A stretch of DNA of 64,000 nucleotides from Ditylenchus dipsaci (Eukaryota; Nematoda; Chromadorea; Rhabditida; Anguinidae), in NCBI GenBank assembly GCA_004194705.1, contig SADC01001311.1, positions 310,001-374,000 on the forward strand, read 5' to 3'. Position 1 is the stretch's first letter; the number at the start of each line of letters is the position of its first letter. A program made the position numbers and the translations under genes. The notes beneath the pieces were generated by a model. The model was not told the origin of the DNA. It saw nothing but the letters and a program-made list of their open reading frames with translations, and ran no database searches. Shown here one piece after another: positions 1-11,444 of this stretch.

Positions 1-734
1 CTCAACAATGGCAATCTTAGAAATAGACCTTCATTGGGCAGAATGTTATGCAGGGCTTACTGTGTTCAAGATTGCACCCACATCTTCACTTATCGTCCAC
101 ATGTAAATTTTAAAATTTTAATATCCAGCTAATAAGTCATTTTTGAAAATCAACAAAATATCAAAATTTTTGGTCTATTTTTATTTTCTGACGAACAATT
201 TCTAGCTTTTGAGCGTCTTTGTCGTTTTTAAATCAAAAGTATGAAACGTGTGTAGCAACAATAATTATAAGAAGTTTTTGATCAATTTAGATTTACGAAT
301 AAGATTTAGGATCAATGCATAGCACAGGGATGAGCTTTGGTAACTGTATGCTATGCCAGGGATGAGCTTTTGTAACTATTTGCGGGAAATAGTTACAAAT
401 TTTTGCATTTGAAAAATAGTCACAGCCTGTAACTATTTCGACCTTTATAACTATTCTTGTAACTTTTTCTAGCCACGAAAGTAATAATTTAAAAAAAAAG
501 TTACAGCGTGTAACTATTTTTGTCTTTGTTGTGGTTTCTCGGCACGAAATCAGCAATTTAAAAAAAATAATTCAATTTGGTCAATTTTGTAAAAAATTTC
601 AGGGGTAGGCGAAACCAGGTGGCTTAGGACTAGGGTTGGGTAATTCTCCGGAGAAATACTTTCCGGGTAATTACCCGGGTAATTACCGGTAATTACCGGT
701 AATTACCCGAAAAGCGGAGAAATACTATTTGCTG

Positions 735-947
735 ATACCTAAACATCTGGATGGTACCCAAACCACCTGAATGTTACCCAAACCACCGGTATGTTACCCA
801 AATCACCTGGATAGTGCGCAAACCATCTAGATGTTACCCGAAACACCTGGATGGTACCCAAATTTTCTGGATAGTACCCAAACCATCTGGATATAACTCA
901 AAACACCTAGATGATACCTAAACCACCTGGATGATACCTAAACCACG
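735..947. repeat. About 20-bp minisatellite
   Basis: Roughly ten diverged head-to-tail copies of a unit like ACCCAAACCACCTGGATGGT. Units differ by a few bases each. The array lies inside the 8-bp-TSD element. Confidence 0.8.
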
Positions 948-1391
948 AAATTTCCGGCTGAGTAGGGTAGGTGGATTGGCTAATAGTTAATCCTAATAAA
1001 AAGTGAATGGTTAGTGGCGATTGTGATATTTGTCGACCATAATTGCCATAAAATTTTCTATAAAGAAAGCAATTGTACTTGTAAAAAAACATTCAAAAGA
1101 TATCAGCATAAAAATGAAGAAGATATCGCAGAAAAATAAAATAATGAAAGCTGGGAGTCGAACCTTCGACATTAAAAAGGAGACCAGTAGTGTAAAGGAA
1201 AAGCATGGCTCACGCGGGAAGTGATTCCTGCATAATTAGAAAGTAAACATTATTTCTTCAACTCGGTTGTAGTAATTCCAACACCAGGAAAAGGGCTCGA
1301 ATTCGGACATCTAACTTTTCCATCGATAATACGAATAGAGAAGCAGAAAAAAACAGTTTTCAGAGAAAAATATCGAAGGTCAACTGCAATA

Positions 1392-1652
1392 CCGTATTTT
1401 CTCTATCAATTACCCCGGGTAATTACTTTTCAACCTCGAAAAAATCGGAAAAGAATTATTTTGATTTTGAAATTTTTGGGTGCTCAACCAAAATCTGAAA
1501 AGTGGAATAAACTGAGATCGTGGTGATTAAGAAAACGCAAAAAACAGATTTGTAAAATAATTTTTTCGAGCTGAGATATAGGGTGCCTATGGGGGTAATT
1601 AATAGAGAGGGGGTAATTATTAGAGAGAGGGTAAATAATAGAGAAAATACGG
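1392..1652. mobile_element. CCGTATTT-family MITE
   Basis: The ends are CCGTATTTTCTCTA and TAGAGAAAATACGG, flanked by TA on both sides. It is a foldback of the Tc1/mariner-like MITE kind. The internal text (GCTCAACCAAAATCTGAAAA and relatives) recurs in sister copies at 3.3, 6.8, 10.2 and 27.9 kb. Confidence 0.8.
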
Positions 1653-2589
1653 TAAATACTAAAAATAGTATTTCTCCGATTTTTCTTTATGGAGAAATAC
1701 TTAGTATTTCTCCGGGTAATTACCCGGGTAATTACCCGGAGAATTACCCGGGTAATTACTTATCACTCAACCCTACTTAGGACCCACTTTAAAATAGCCA
1801 AAAGCCAAAATTATTTGTTTTGGGGGGTTTTTCTAAAGGGGGTTATACTTATTGCAAAAAATTGATTGAGCAAATCAGAATTCCAGTCAGATGGGCTTAA
1901 TCGCTCAGAATTGCACGTCATTCCACTTTAAACCACCCTAAACTAAGTTTTTGAGCGATTAAGCCTATCTGACTGGGATTCTGATCCACTCCATCTATTT
2001 TTCGAAAAAAGTTCACCCCCCCCCTTAGTAAACCCCCAAAAACAATTATTTTTGGCTTTGGGCCATTCTGGAGTGGGTCCTAAGCCATCTGGTTTTCGCC
2101 TAATCCTGAAATTTTCACAAAATTGACCAAATTGAATTAATTTTTTTTGAATTGCTGATTTCGTGCCGAGAAACTACAGCAAAGACAAAAGTAGTTACAC
2201 ACTGTAACTTTTTTTTTAAATTATTACTTTCGTGGCGAGAAATAGTTACAAGAATAGTTAATAAAGGTCAAAATAGTTACAGGCTGTGACTATTTTTCAA
2301 ATGCAAAAATTTGTAGCTATTTTCTGCAAATAGTTACAAAGGCTCATCCCTGGCGTAGCATACAGTTGATAAAAAATTCTGCCTCATTATTTTTTAAATC
2401 AGCTGGTGTCCCTAGTCGTATTTTATGTTTTATTTGAAAAACACATTAATCCTCCTAAACGAATTCTAAATTTTTCCAAAGCAAACATTCGAACATTTTC
2501 ACATATACCGAGGGAAATAATTTTATGCTCTCTATCTTTGACAGATTTTCACATGCTTAGCCGCATTTAAGACTTTATAGGAAACTTCC

Positions 2590-2697
2590 AGCACTACTGG
2601 AGTTGCCGGTGCCAAAAAGAGCTTGGTCCCCAAGCTAAACAAAAAACAACAGTGGGGACCAAGCTGTTTTTTTGGTACCGGCAACTCCAGTAGTGCC
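2590..2697. repeat. Short perfect-armed palindrome, AGCTTGGTCCCC family
   Basis: The arms TACTGGAGTTGCCGGT and ACCGGCAACTCCAGTA enclose an inner GCTTGGTCCCC/GGGGACCAAGC pair around an A-rich loop with ACAACAG. The same TTGGTCCCCTGTTGTTT text recurs at 5.58, 6.65, 7.55, 10.65 and 22.56 kb, so this is a mobile foldback family. Confidence 0.75.
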
Positions 2698-2786
2698 AAA
2701 TTTTCGATCAATCAATTCACTACAAAAGTATTTAAGTATTTGAGAAGAAAATTTAATTTAAATTTTAATTTTCTTTATTTTTTCAG

Positions 2787-3281
2787 GCTATTTCCTTCTT
2801 TTACGGCCTGTCCGAACTTTGTGTGTTTATTTCTATTGCTTGTGTGGTGCAAAAGCAATGGATTATTCGATTTTGCTACTTCTTCTGTATTTTCCCGCTG
2901 TGCTTGTTGGCTGGATTGGTATGCAAGAAAGTACATTGGATCGCCATATACACCCTCTACAATGTATATCATATATTTGGGTGTTTTGACTACACATATA
3001 AGAATACTTAGACCGTCATTGTCGCCCTACCTGTGGCCTTAGGCCTTGTCTGTTTCCTGCTGTATGCTTTATTGCCTGAAGAAGGACTCGAGAAACTTGT
3101 GCAGTTGCCGAAAGATCACAAAATGTTGGCTTTGTTGGGTGTTTGCATTGCCGTTTCTATGACTGGACTGACCATCATCTTTGCCAGTGTTGGCTGTTTT
3201 GTTCGCATGGCTGTGGAGAAAATTTTGAAACAACAATTTCCCAACACCACCAATAGTAACACAGCCGAAAAAGCTGTTTAG
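2787..3281 (+). CDS. Four-TM membrane protein, member A (5' exon not found)
   Basis: Two exons are clear: 2787-2963 and 3012-3281, split by a 48-bp intron. The first encodes two hydrophobic spans (YGLSELCVFISIACVV and CYFFCIFPLCLLAGLVC) and ends in LYN. The second encodes two more (VIVALPVALGLVCFLLYALL and LLGVCIAVSMTGLTIIF), a lumenal or extracellular loop, and a polar tail ending AEKAV. Both exon borders are phase 0. The exon plan, the 177-nt exon length and the terminal Asn match members B, C, D and F in this window. An upstream short first exon is expected but I could not place it; the 0.3-2.4 kb transposon stack may sit in that intron. Function is unknown. Topology predicts an integral membrane protein with cytosolic ends. 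It is not obviously a tetraspanin: there is no CCG motif. Confidence 0.75.
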
Positions 3282-3321
3282 AAAATTTTTAATGTAAAAT
3301 TGGCTCATTTTTGTAAACTTA

Positions 3322-3571
3322 CCGTATTTCCTCTAATAAGCGCGCATGCGCGCTTATTTTCAAACCCTTGAAAATCTAAAAAATTTTGGGTCAATCTCAA
3401 AAATTTCGGGTGCTCAATCAAAATTTAAAAAGTGGAATCGGTAAAGCTCGTGGGAGTTAAGAAAATGCATTAAACAGCTTTGCAGAAAAATTTCTCTGAG
3501 CTGAGATATAGGTCCTCAAAGTAGGGGGTGCGCGCTTGTTAAAGCATGCGCGCTTATTAGAGGAAATACGG
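3322..3571. mobile_element. CCGTATTT-family MITE
   Basis: The termini are CCGTATTTCCTCTAATAAG and CTTATTAGAGGAAATACGG, with TA on both sides (3320-3321, 3572-3573). A GCGCGCATGCGCGC palindrome lies just inside the left end. Confidence 0.9.
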
Positions 3572-3573
3572 TA

Positions 3574-4499
3574 TTTAATTAAACAATACAGCTTGCCTTG
3601 CTTGAAATAATTATAACATTAAGCAAGCTAAAGTTTGAGATTTGTAAAAATAGGAGTAACAAAATATTTGGTGTGAATTTTCTTTATAGGGCATTCCAAT
3701 GCGTTAGCAATTATTTTCTTTTTCGCAATTTTTAAATGTGTTCTTGTTTAGATTTTTTTCTGATGTTAAAAAGTAGTAGAAAGTCATGCTATCAAAACGA
3801 GTGATAAATCAAACTATTAAAAAATTTCTGGTCCTCGCCTTAATTTGCGATGCGGCGAGCGGCATGCTCCTTTAAAGGGGCATGCCTACGCTAATAACAG
3901 GTGGTACCCGGAAATTAAAAAATTTTCCTAATCTTTGAACTTGTGTACGCATTTTTTAACTTGGTTTCTAACAAAACAAGGCCAATTATAGGTATGGTTT
4001 TGGTTAGAAAACAAGTTAAAAAATCCGTTCAGAAGTTTAATGATTAGGAAAAAAATTTAATTCTGAGGCACCACCTCTTCTTAGCGTGAGCATGCCCTTT
4101 AACTAATTTTTCCGAATACAGAGCGAGTCATAATATTTTTTTGAAAAACAAAAAGATGTAGAACGATCGAATGAGAATTCAGAAAATAGCTTGTGGCTGA
4201 AAGAAAAAGAAGCGACAGTTCGAAAAGGAAGTCGCAGTATTTCCGATGTTTTTTCAACCAGATGAATTCAAAAACAGTAAAGTAGGACATATTGAAATAA
4301 GAAGCGAAAATGGAGTGCCCATTTTCATTTAAATAAATTATGAGACTTTCTTAGTTTATATAACTTTGATTGACACATGTGATGTTAATATATTTGATTT
4401 TAACTAAATTCATTGCTTACTTTATAAATACTTCGCTTGATAAAATTTTTGTTTCATTTGTTGTTAATAAAGAGAGTAATTTAGTCATTCTAAGTAAAT
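3574..4499. other. Intergenic DNA with one foldback
   Basis: The only structure seen is a foldback at about 3872-4102 (ends TTAAAGGGGCATGC and GCATGCCCTTTAA), of the same family as copies near 8.65, 25.36, 50.72 and 55.97 kb. A TATA-like TATAAATAC at about 4422 lies some 75 bases before the start codon of the next gene. Confidence 0.5.
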
Positions 4500-6326
4500 A
4501 TGTCTGATGTCAAAACAAATTCTCAATCAAGATGGGATATCAAGGTAATAACAATTAATTAATAATAAAACTTATCTTAAAAGTAAGAGCCAAAGTTTGC
4601 ACTTTAAAATGATTCCTAATCAAATTGTCTAACTAATTGTTTTTAAACATCTTGTTTTTGTGACAAACAACCAATTGAAAGATTGAAAACACAAAAGTAC
4701 CCTTTTTCTGAAAGTGTGTTCGATGTGATTTATGTTTTATGACTATCCCAAGTCAACAATTGAAATCTCATATTAGTTTTTTTCGTAAAAAGATTATGAA
4801 ATTAAATATCGAGCAAAAATATCAGTTAAATGTTATTTAATCTTGGTAAACCATTGCCCTATCCAGTCCAAAATCTTGTATAGTATTTTACTATTATAGG
4901 TATGAATCACGAAATAAAGTATTTAAGAACCCTCCAGAACTGGAGGCTTAATTGAAGGCTAAAAATAAGAACAAAAAAAAATACCTAAGATCAGAGAAAA
5001 TTGGATTACGGCAAAGACTAATAAGAGAGCTAAAATTATGCTCCATAACCGGCACAGGCGAAAATCGATTTTTGATCAAAACATTTCTGGGCACTATTCT
5101 TGTTGGTACCCCCCCCCCCAAATCATAGGATTTTTTTTTTAAATTTTTTAAGCTATTTTTGAATTTTTTTGAACTGAAAATCATTATTAATGCTTTTTCT
5201 CATGGTATGTTTGTAAACGCTAACATTTTATTTCATTTTTCTAAATCTTTTTTTCCTGGACACTGTCTAGTTGTAAAAAGCAAATTCTTAGATTGAAGCC
5301 ATTTGATAAATTGGTCATCAGAAAAAGACAAAACTTAATAAAGAAGCTTCGTATTGAATCCTTTTAACTCGTCCATGCTAAATTAACCACACCATTGTTC
5401 AATAAAAAGCATTAATAATGATTTTCAGTTCAAAAAAATTCAAAAAATAGCTTAAAAAATTTTTAAAAAAATCCTATGATTTGGGGGGGGGTACCAACAA
5501 GAATAGTGCCCATTTCTGAAACACTATTTTAAATTTTAATAGAGGAAGTGGACGGCCCAATTGAACTTCAAGGGGCATAATTTTTAGCTTGGTCCCCTGT
5601 TGTTTCGAAGGTGATCATGGTTAAGGTGATCATATTAACCATGATCACCATGATCACAATATTAACATAGCTACAATTGGCAGAGGGAAAGGCATTTTCA
5701 AGAAAAAACAACAGGGAGACCAAGCTAAATATAATGTCATATGAAGGTCAATAGGGCCAAGTGGACAAAGAAATAAGTACCATGAAAATATTGGGGAAAA
5801 ATTGGACCTTTTTTTAGATATTCCTAGTGTTCTACGCATTGTATGAGTACATGCACAGTTTGACAATTATTTTCGTGAGCGACGATGTGACACTGCTCCG
5901 GTCAATTTGCTTTACGTCCATCTTTCCAGTTATATTGTTAATCGGAATGGTCTATGAAAAGAAAGAACTTCTTAAAATCTACCTCTTCTTCAATGTACGG
6001 TTGGATTATCTTCTCGTAGAAGTTTATTAACCGAAATTTAGATTTTGAAAATTGCCGTTCTTGCCTTCTTAAGCATTTTTTGTGCATATTTGGCTATTAA
6101 AATGCCAACAGAATACGTAAATGCAGCAATTAAGCTGTTTCCATCCACAGTGCACAGCAGAGAAGAAGCTTGTTTGCTGGTCACTCTCTTGGCCATAGCT
6201 TTTGCTGCCTTCGCTTTGATTGCAGTGACAGTGCGGTTGTCTATTTACCGCTTGATGGGTCAGGTAAATGCTAACCAACAAGACAACAAATGGCAAAACG
6301 TCAAACACTACAACACTGCCCAATGA
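4500..6326 (+). CDS. Four-TM membrane protein, member B copy 1
   Basis: Exons are 4500-4544 (MSDVKTNSQSRWDIK), 5818-5994 and 6042-6326. All junctions are phase 0 and the reading frame is open throughout. Exon 2 gives spans near FYALYEYMHSLTIIFV and ICFTSIFPVILLIGMV and ends LFFN. A 47-bp intron follows. Exon 3 gives spans KIAVLAFLSIFCAYLAI and LLVTLLAIAFAAFALIAVTV and a polar tail. The TTG codons near 6045 are internal, not starts. Intron 1 (about 1.27 kb) has taken up a 423-bp foldback (5089-5511) and an AGCTTGGTCCC palindrome. The gene is duplicated at 22.8 kb. The role is unknown; it is likely an integral membrane protein. The first exon is assigned by phase and by its position against the GTAATA donor, and is less certain than exons 2-3. 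Confidence 0.7.
5089..5511. mobile_element. Foldback insertion with 6-bp TSD and known empty site
   Basis: The ends are GGGCACTATTCTTGTTGGTA and TACCAACAAGAATAGTGCCC, a perfect 20-bp inverted repeat; the arms extend to about 110 bp. ATTTCT is repeated at 5083-5088 and 5512-5517. Duplicate copy 2 reads straight through as CATTTCTGAAACTC near 22,490, which proves the insertion and its target. Confidence 0.9.
5584..5728. repeat. AGCTTGGTCCC palindrome, intronic
   Basis: TAGCTTGGTCCC and GGGAGACCAAGCTA flank internal repeats of GGTGATCATG/CATGATCACC. It is present in both duplication copies (also 22,562-22,688), so it predates the duplication. Confidence 0.75.
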
Positions 6327-8829
6327 TGTAAACAAACAATTTTATTGCTTAAATTTATGGTTTCTGACAGTTATTTGCTCATATTATTCATTATTTGCTA
6401 TTGCATCTATTGTTTGTTCTTTTTCGGAAACAAATAAAGACGGACAAAAACAAGAAAAAAAATAAACAAGTTCAATATTTTCAACACTAGTGCTTTCCTG
6501 GCTGTTCTATGAGTGGGTTTAATTTTCCGATTGCATTCCATCCGATTGCATTCCGTAGATATTCAAGTTAAATGTTTTTCAGTACAATAAGAACTTGTGG
6601 AAAAAATTGGGGCACTGGTAAACAGTCCATTGCCAAAATGTGCCTTGGTCCCCCCTGTTGTTTTTTTACGAAAAATGACGTGGTTCCCCTGTTGCTTTTT
6701 CATTTGATTATTTTGGCAATGGATTTTTCACTAGTGCCAAATTTGGTCTGTTTGCTGTATGTCGATTTCTGAAGGCATTCTGCCGTATTCTTTCTATTAA
6801 CTCCCACCCTACGGACCTCATATCTCAGCGTAGAACAAACATTTTGCAAATCTGTTTTTTGCGTTGTCTATGTTACCATGTGTTTTCCTGATTACACTTT
6901 CCAGATTTCGGTTGAGCACCCGAAAATCTCAAAACCGACTTCAAATTTTTCAGATTTTAGGGGCTGATAAATAACTCTTTGTGGGGAGTTAATAAAGAAA
7001 ATACGGTACGTGTTTTTCTGGTGTGTGCTAACCACAAATCACTTTGCCTAAGGTCGACAGCAAATATCGATAATCTCAAAATTTTCTTGAAAATTATTTT
7101 GAAATCCTTGATAGAAAATTTAAGTAAAAAGCAATTTACATAAATTTTAACCACATTTTTTTTAATCTTATAATTTGTTTTACATGCGTTTCCAAACTAC
7201 TCTTTACGGGATTTAAAAAGGCATCTTTCAAGTTATTTTATGATCTGTGCTGTTTATACGATTCCCGTATTTACTTCCTTCATTTCCACACTTTTTTTGT
7301 TCTGCCTCGTAAGAAGTTAAAATACAACTTTAAACAGTGTTTTTATGGGACAGTTCAGTGACTTTATTTCCGTGCACAAATGAATAGGGTTCAATTATGT
7401 TTTTTTTTCAATTAAGGGGCAGGATTATCAGAGGTTTTAGTATCGGAGGTTATTTGATGTATTACAAATTATAAGTAGTGTCCTTTTGGACCACTTGCAT
7501 ATGAAATCCTGCTTTTAAACACATAAATTTTGGCCTTAATATACCATTGGTCCCCTGTTAATTTTTTTTAGAATTTTTTGTCTTCAATTTCGTGCCATTT
7601 TTCATACTGCTGTTGCTTTTTAAAGGACCATACTTGTTGATGCAAATGAGAATTTGACAAATTTGAATTGGCAGGATACACTTCTCTTTCGTCTCTCACT
7701 GTACTCTTTTGAGTCGTTCGAAATAACTGCAAAGAGTAGAGTGCGAGACAAAAGAGAAGTGCCCCGCGCGCATTTGAATTTGCCAAATTTTCATTTGCAT
7801 CAACAAGTATGGTCCTTTAAGCATTATTATAAGCAAATTACCGCTCATTATGTAGCCAGTGAGATGAGCTACAAAGTAAGTGGTAATTTGCTTGACAAAA
7901 ATGAGAGTACTTGAGAAAAGAAGCTATTGGCGAAACGATTACGCCCTAATAAGTACGAGTCAGTATTTTTAGAGAGACTGTGGAGGTAAGAAGTAGAATT
8001 AATTGCTCAAGTTTATCAAACAAATTTTCAAGATTTATCTGCATTATATTTCGTGGGACAATCAAAATTTACCAAGTAAAGTTACATCATTAAATCTCTA
8101 GAAACAAATTTCAAAAAAATGAAGAGGGGGACCAAAGCAAAACAAACATTTCGATTGTATACTAGGGACCAACTTTTCATGTTTTCTGTTTTTATTTTAC
8201 CTATGTTGCTTTTCCAACATCTCTTTAATCAATATAAAAATACATACACAGACCAGTGAATATAAGAAACATAGAAAAATACACAAAAGACACAATAAAC
8301 CTGATTCTTTAAAACTAAATTAAATTGCTTCTTTTTGTGGACTTACTTTAACTCATACTTGACACCCAGATTTAAATTTCTTTTCAGCCAATTTTGTCCA
8401 ATTAGTTTAAAAAATTCATGTCTGCAGTAATTATAAAACTTGTACGAAAACTTCACTTTTTCACGCATAGGTTTTTTCTGAAACACTTATTTACGAAAGG
8501 TTGTTTTTTGAATATAATTTTTGATTCTCTCAGAAGATTTCAACATAAAAATGCTTAATATTTAACTTTTTATACGCTTTTTTAGTACTGTAAATCTTTT
8601 TGAACAGGCTTCTAATACTTGCACTACAAAAAACAACAGCCGTCTTTAAAGGAGCATGTCCACGCCAATAACTCCAATTTCAGGTTAAAATGACTATCAA
8701 ATTTTAAATTGATTTTGTCTCCATAAGAAAAAGTGGTGCCCGAAAATTCAAACATTTGAAATTGGACTTATTGGAGTGGGGATGCTCCTTAAAAGCGCTG
8801 AAACCTCTATTATTTATTAATTCATTTAG
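6327..8829. other. Transposon-filled interval between the 4TM and 14-3-3-like genes
   Basis: No further gene is seen. A GCACTGG...CTAGTGC foldback lies at 6606-6743 and a CCGTATT-family MITE at 6783-7006; both are absent from copy 2. At 7622-7822 there is a foldback beginning AAAGGACCATACTTGTTG and ending CAACAAGTATGGTCCTTT, also absent from copy 2. An older CAAATTACCRCTCATT palindromic piece (about 7830-7960) is shared with copy 2 and with 59.76 kb. A GGAGCATGTCCACGCCAATA foldback lies at about 8650-8805. Confidence 0.65.
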
Positions 8830-9514
8830 AAAATTGTACGCCTAATGCCAAACTGCAACATTTCCAGATCAAATGATACCAGTAATAAAAGATGGAGTTT
8901 TAAGAGGCTATGGAAGCAATTGGAGGAAAAGCGTCTGATTAAAAATGCCGAGGATGAAGAAAAAAATGTTGCGCTATCTAAAATTTGTGAGCAGGTGATT
9001 TCCGTATACAAATACTGTGCTAACTTTATTTCATTTTTCGGCCAAAATATTCAAGGACATGGCAGATTCAATGCGCAAAGTGGTCAACTTTGTGCCTCGC
9101 AGAATAAAGACCTGTCGGTGCTGGAACGAGATCTTTTATTCACTGCATACCAAAAATGGGTTGAAGAGCAAATGGCTAGGTGGCGTAGCCTTTCATTTGC
9201 TGACAATAATATCTTTTTGAGAGCAAAAAGGAATGACCCTTTGAACTTTTATAAAAATGGTATGGACGATAGAGAAGAAATTATTGTAGAGCGCAAACAA
9301 GTGGAGTATGAGATAAGAGAAATCTGTCAAGCAATTATAGTAAGTTTGTCCATAAGTTTCTGTTAAAATATAACTATTTCATCTATTTAGCATATGCTTA
9401 ACGTTTTCTTACTACCGTTGGCAAAAAATGATGAAATTAAACAAATTTACACCAAAAAGATAAATGAATTCTACATTTATTTATCCGAAATCGGAGCTCC
9501 TAAAGATATTTATG
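8830..9514 (+). pseudogene. Divergent 14-3-3-like protein, partial, copy 1
   Basis: Exons are 8830-9339 and 9391-9514 (51-bp intron). The translation follows the 14-3-3 fold through helices 2-5: a DMADSMRKVV stretch (in the other frame), LSVLERDLLFTAYQ, ARWRSLSF, VEYEIREICQAII, then MLNVFLLPLAK and NEFYIYLSEIGAP. The C-terminal half (helices 6-9) is not found; normal proteins are about 245 residues. Against human zeta numbering, the phosphopeptide-binding Lys49, Arg56 and Arg127 align with Gln, Met and Ile; Tyr128 is kept. An extra T near 9040 and a missing A near 9086 throw about 15 codons out of frame and then restore it, compared with copy 2. It is probably a decayed or highly specialised 14-3-3 relative. 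The exon starting AAAATTG after TTTAG may have an upstream partner. Confidence 0.65.
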
Positions 9515-9786
9515 GTAAATTATTTTTAGTTATTCCTTCTTCAAGTTACTTTTTTAAGATGCTGGTTTCTTTATTGTCTGATCTGTTGGTTTTTATTTTA
9601 ACAACAAGTGTTTGAATCATAGTTTAAGTTATAAAAATTTACATATTAATGACAAATAATTTTATGAAGACATAAAAGTTTCAGTTGGTTAATTGTTTTG
9701 CTGAAATCGACAACCAAGTTGATTTTAGTTGATACATAAAAGCTAACCATTTTCGTGTAGGAACGTCCGTGATTATGAGCTATGCC

Positions 9787-9994
9787 CAGGGCTCTGAACC
9801 GTCCTTTTTAAAAAGATTTGTCCTTTTTTGGCACCCCAAATCTTTTTTTATTTTTGAAAATTTAGTCAAAATCTTTTTTTTTCGCTTCAAAATGACAACA
9901 AGCACTGGATAAAATGACCCTTTTACTTCAAAAGTAGTCAAAATGTCCTTTTTACGCAAATGTCCTTTTTTGAAATTTTTCATTCGGAGCCCTG
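9787..9994. mobile_element. hAT-type MITE, CAGGGCTC family
   Basis: The TIRs are CAGGGCTCTGAA and TTCGGAGCCCTG. The flanks GCTATGCC and GCTATGCT match at 7 of 8 bases. Copy 2 has the uninterrupted site (GAGTTATGCCTTTTACC near 27,670). A sister copy is at 11,025-11,231. Confidence 0.9.
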
Positions 9995-10167
9995 GCTATG
10001 CTTTTTATGTGTCACCTATTTAGATGTCTATTCAGGTCATACAAGGTGACACAAAAAACTGCAGCATTCTTTTTACTTTCGGTGCAATTTTATTCTAGTT
10101 TTTTCATATAAAACTTATTTCTACTCTTTTAATAAAAAAATAAAAATGGCAGAAGAAATTTTAATTA

Positions 10168-10408
10168 TCGTATTTTCTTTATTGAAACACGATGGGTAGT
10201 TATTTTACAGCCACTGAAAAATTGGAGAATTTTGATGTCAACTGTGAGATCTTCGGGTGCTCAGCCGAAATCTGAAAAGTGTAGCCAGGTGATTAGTGGT
10301 AACTAAGTAAACGCCAAAAAGCAGTTTTGCGAAATTTTCGCTCTAGGCTGACATATAAGGTCCGTAGGCTAAGAAGTCCCCACTAAGGACTTATTAGAAG
10401 AAATACGG
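10168..10408. mobile_element. CCGTATTT-family MITE, shared by both copies
   Basis: Degenerate ends CGTATTTTCTTTATT and TTAGAAGAAATACGG with the family's GGGTGCTCAGCCGAAATCTG core. The counterpart near 27,830-28,062 shows that it was inserted before the duplication. Confidence 0.75.
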
Positions 10409-10523
10409 TATGTAATTTTTGTCTAAAAAATGATTGAACTGAATTTTAAAATGATTATAAGCTCTGCTAAACTGTATACCAGTAGCAGAATATGAACTTG
10501 CAAGAAAAGCAGTTGATCTACAC

Positions 10524-11349
10524 TATTTGGGGTAGCCCGAAAGTGCATTTTTCAAGGTATAAGTATTTTGTAGTCCGCTTAAACAATAGAAACGCCCAAA
10601 AAAAGTGTGGGAAAGACATTTTTCGAAGAAAAAAAATTCGACTGCCTTGGTCCCCCCTGTGGTTTTTGGTCATTTTTTGACTCAATTACCACTATTGAGA
10701 CTAAAAAGATAAAAATTTGAACATAGTTCTGTTAACTGGGGCCTACCGCATAAATAAACTCTGGTATGCATTCATTTTTCATGTGTCCAGAGTCACTTTC
10801 GAGTGATTTGTGTCTAAGGTATGTGGGTATGCGCATCTCAACTACAAGCCCTCAACTACAAGCCCTCAAGCTCCTAAGTCCCCGAAGGGGGCGCAGGGGC
10901 CTTGGTTGGTTAGAGATGCGCGCACTTACATACCTTAGACATGATTCTGAGGGAGACTCTTGATCTAAAATGCATAAAAAGAAGCTCTTTTTGCAAAGCT
11001 CCAGTGACACAAACGGGGTAAAATCAGGGCTCCGAATCGTCCTTTTTAAAAAGATTTGTCCTTTTTTCAGCACCCTAAATCTTTTTTATTTTTGAAAATT
11101 TAGTGAAAATCTTTTTTTCACTTCAAAATGGCAACAAGCATTGGATAAAATGACCCTTTCACTTCAAAAATAGTCAAAATGTCCTTTTTTACCCATATGT
11201 CTTTTTTTGAAATTTTTCATTCGGAGCCCTGGGTAAAATACAAAAAATAACAAAAAACCATAGGAAAGACCAAGGCAGTCTAAAAAATTTTTTTGGCCAT
11301 TTCTATCGTTAAAATGGCCTCAAAAAAGCACTTTCGGGCTTAAATAGTG
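10524..11349. repeat. Composite foldback with two nested elements
   Basis: The outer arms run from AGCCCGAAAGTGC (about 10,532) to GCACTTTCGGGCT (about 11,341), with inner matches ACTGCCTTGGTCC/GGACCAAGGCAGT... in inverted order. Nested inside are a foldback at about 10,738-11,000 (GGCCTACCGCATAAA; AAGGTATGTGGGTATGCGC arms; sister at 33.2 kb) and a hAT-type MITE at 11,025-11,231. It is missing from duplication copy 2. Confidence 0.7.
11025..11231. mobile_element. hAT-type MITE, CAGGGCTC family, exact TSD
   Basis: The TIRs are CAGGGCTCCGAA and TTCGGAGCCCTG. GGTAAAAT is repeated exactly at 11,017-11,024 and 11,232-11,239. The body closely matches the copy at 9787-9994. Confidence 0.95.
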
Positions 11350-11444
11350 TTCTCCTGCCGTTGGCTTACCACATTTGTCTTGCAAATTTTTTTTGGATCA
11401 CTGGAACATTTCCTTGCGTGCTTTTAAATTGAAGTAGTCGAAAT

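Larger units (their letters stand above)
631..1775. mobile_element. hAT-type non-autonomous element, 8-bp TSD
   Basis: The ends are TAGGGTTGGG and CTCAACCCTA, and CTTAGGAC is repeated exactly on both sides (623-630 and 1776-1783). An exact 8-bp duplication is the signature of hAT-like transposition. Subterminal arms consist of repeated GGTAATTACC/CCGGGTAATT units. The body holds a minisatellite (735-947), a tRNA-like box region near 1145-1215 on the minus strand (too poor to call) and a nested CCGTATTT foldback (1392-1652). There is no transposase. Confidence 0.8.
340..2365. repeat. Large foldback element, outer arms
   Basis: The left arm (about 340-622) and right arm (about 1784-2365) are long imperfect inverted copies. 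Both contain the block GGTTTCTCGGCACGAAATCA or its complement, runs of AGTTACA-type repeats and the GGGATGAGC end. The arms are interrupted by a separate 1.1 kb insertion at 631-1775. An inner inverted repeat at about 1835-2050 is shared in design with foldbacks at 13.9-14.16 kb and 30.2-30.5 kb, which suggests one family. No protein is encoded. Bases 1-340 hold nothing I can assign. Confidence 0.75.

Noticed and set aside
1140..1215. Minus-strand tRNA-like stretch with GGTTCGACTCCCAG
   Set aside because: Only a B-box-like motif is visible; no cloverleaf can be drawn and it sits inside a transposon.
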